A stretch of DNA of 64,000 bases from Bradyrhizobium centrolobii (GTDB lineage: Bacteria; Pseudomonadota; Alphaproteobacteria; Rhizobiales; Xanthobacteraceae), in contig NZ_LUUB01000114.1 of assembly GCF_001641635.1 (NCBI RefSeq), positions 32,064-96,063 on the forward strand, read 5' to 3'. Shown here in pieces: positions 63,113 to 64,000 of this stretch. Both the position numbers and the translations under genes were made by a program. Every line of letters starts with the position of its first letter. Positions within the stretch are counted from its first letter, which is position 1. The notes under the pieces were generated by a model. It was not told the origin of the DNA and did not search any database. It saw only the letters and a program-made list of their open reading frames with translations.

Positions 63113-63442
63113 ATGGCCTCCCGAGCCTTCGATCTGGAGACTTTCGAAAAGCAGGCGGTTGAAGTCGCCGGAATACTGCGCGCGCTCGCCAACGAGCGTC
63201 GGCTGATGATCCTGTGCAACCTCGTCGAATGCGGCGAGAGCAACGTGAATGCCCTCGCGGAAGCCGTGGGGCTGTCGCAATCGGCCCTGTCGCAGCACCT
63301 CGCCAGGATGCGCGAGGAGGGCCTTGTCACCTTTCGGCGCGAAAGCCAGACGATCTGGTACCGCATCGCCGATCCACGCATCGAGCAACTCTTTGCCACG
63401 CTGCACAGGCTCTTTTGCAAACCCGCCAAGGCGAAGAATTAA
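63113..63442 (+). CDS. bigR: BigR-type ArsR-family regulator (sulfide/persulfide sensor)
   Basis: A 109-residue winged-helix repressor. The HTH is NALAEAVGLSQSALSQHLAR. Two Cys fit the BigR/SqrR sensor pair: one in the MILCNLVECGE segment (which has two Cys) and one in LHRLFCKP near the C-terminus. These form a disulfide or polysulfide bridge on exposure to sulfide and release DNA. AAGGAG lies before the ATG. It should repress blh and the downstream rhodanese through the operator at 63069-63097. Confidence 0.9.
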   Translation: MASRAFDLETFEKQAVEVAGILRALANERRLMILCNLVECGESNVNALAEAVGLSQSALSQHLARMREEGLVTFRRESQTIWYRIADPRIEQLFATLHRLFCKPAKAKN

Positions 63443-63466
63443 TTCGGGACAGTAGAGGAGCAAATC

Positions 63467-64000
63467 ATGTCGCTGCCCACAATCAAGCCAACCGACGCGC
63501 GCCGACTTGTCGAGAGCGGCGCTCTCCTGATCGACATCCGCGAAGTCGATGAGCACGCCCGCGAGAAGATTCCCGGCGCGCGGCACATGCCCCTGTCGAA
63601 GCTCGACGGGATCGACCTCGCCGTGCATCAGGGCAAGCCGGTCATCTTTCACTGCAAAAGCGGCGCCCGCACTCAGGCCAACGCGTCACGGCTCGCGGCG
63701 AAGCTTGGCGAAACCTGCGAAGCATTTATCGTCGAAGGCGGGCTCGACGCGTGGCGCAAGGCCGGCCTGCCGGTCATGCGCGACCGGCACCAACCGCTGG
63801 AGCTGCAGCGCCAGGTGCAGATTGGCGCCGGCAGTCTTGCTGTCGTGGGCACGCTGCTTGGCCTTCTTGTGTCGCCGTGGTTCTTCGCTGTGCCTGCCTT
63901 CGTCGGCGCCGGGCTGATCACGGCCGGCCTCACCGGCTTTTGCGGCATGGCCCGCATTCTAATGCGCGCGCCTTGGAATCGCGGCGTCTACGGCTCGCCC
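63467..64000 (+). CDS. Rhodanese with C-terminal membrane domain (partial, runs off the window)
   Basis: An open frame of 178 codons with no stop before the window end. ATG 63467 follows GAGGAG. A rhodanese domain (LLIDIREVDEHAREKIPGAR ... VIFHCKSGARTQANASRLA) has the catalytic Cys in HCKSGAR. After the domain come two hydrophobic helices (LAVVGTLLGLLVSPWFFAV, FVGAGLITAGLTGFCGMARI), as in DUF2892-tailed rhodaneses. It transfers sulfane sulfur and completes the BigR-Blh unit. It starts 24 nt after the bigR stop. Confidence 0.9.
   Translation, partial: MSLPTIKPTDARRLVESGALLIDIREVDEHAREKIPGARHMPLSKLDGIDLAVHQGKPVIFHCKSGARTQANASRLAAKLGETCEAFIVEGGLDAWRKAGLPVMRDRHQPLELQRQVQIGAGSLAVVGTLLGLLVSPWFFAVPAFVGAGLITAGLTGFCGMARILMRAPWNRGVYGSP

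Overview
The window looks like chromosome from a GC-rich alphaproteobacterium of the Bradyrhizobium/Rhodopseudomonas group. The reasons are a clade I nos operon with NosX, a cysteine-free FixK-type regulator, BigR/Blh, an FmdA-type amidase, OpgC and many short rhizobial DUF proteins (DUF2934, DUF6894, DUF6448). No transposase, integrase, phage module or CRISPR array was seen. The genus is an inference.

Layout. 0-8 kb is sparse: small hypothetical genes, a Tat-exported acetamidase/formamidase, a tRNA-like 3' half with a terminator, and a frameshifted secreted-protein gene. 8-21 kb is a metal and redox block: His/Met-rich secreted proteins, a DUF3141 protein, a CopA copper ATPase, a cupredoxin, DUF2933, an ICMT-like membrane methyltransferase, an archaeal-type S-adenosylmethionine synthetase, then an ABC/efflux module whose ATPase gene is reduced to 22 codons. 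21-23.5 kb holds small accessory genes. 23.5-32.5 kb is a complete nosRZDFYLX operon (nitrous oxide reduction) on the minus strand. 32.6-41.4 kb holds a ferritin-like protein, a hemerythrin, three small c-type cytochromes, a PPOX-family protein, an Acg-type nitroreductase and a hydrolase. 41.5-47.6 kb holds a PhoU/DUF47-like protein paired with a PPDK that lacks its pyruvate domain, then a P1B-5-type ATPase with a hemerythrin tail. 49-53.7 kb is a CzcBA/CusBA-like RND pump. 54-61 kb mixes intact stress genes (USP, CBS, OpgC, FixK) with four decayed genes. 62-64 kb is a BigR-Blh-rhodanese sulfide module.

The unifying signal is a set of 11 exact TTGA-N6-TCAA (FixK/FNR) boxes plus near matches, almost all in intergenic DNA just upstream of the genes above. 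A FixK-type regulator is encoded at 60.4-61.0 kb, with a FixJ-site-like sequence upstream. The window therefore reads as a low-oxygen regulon island combining N2O respiration, copper and other metal homeostasis, electron carriers and dormancy-type stress proteins. The best candidates for undescribed biology are the DUF47-like/truncated-PPDK pair and the methyltransferase/SAM-synthetase pair in the copper cluster.

Several genes carry frameshifts, amber stops or deletions (7.0, 17.3, 21.2, 54.6-55.3, 55.66 and 58.6-60.2 kb). The deletions and gene fusions are best explained by real decay. The single-base lesions could also be assembly errors and need read-level checking.
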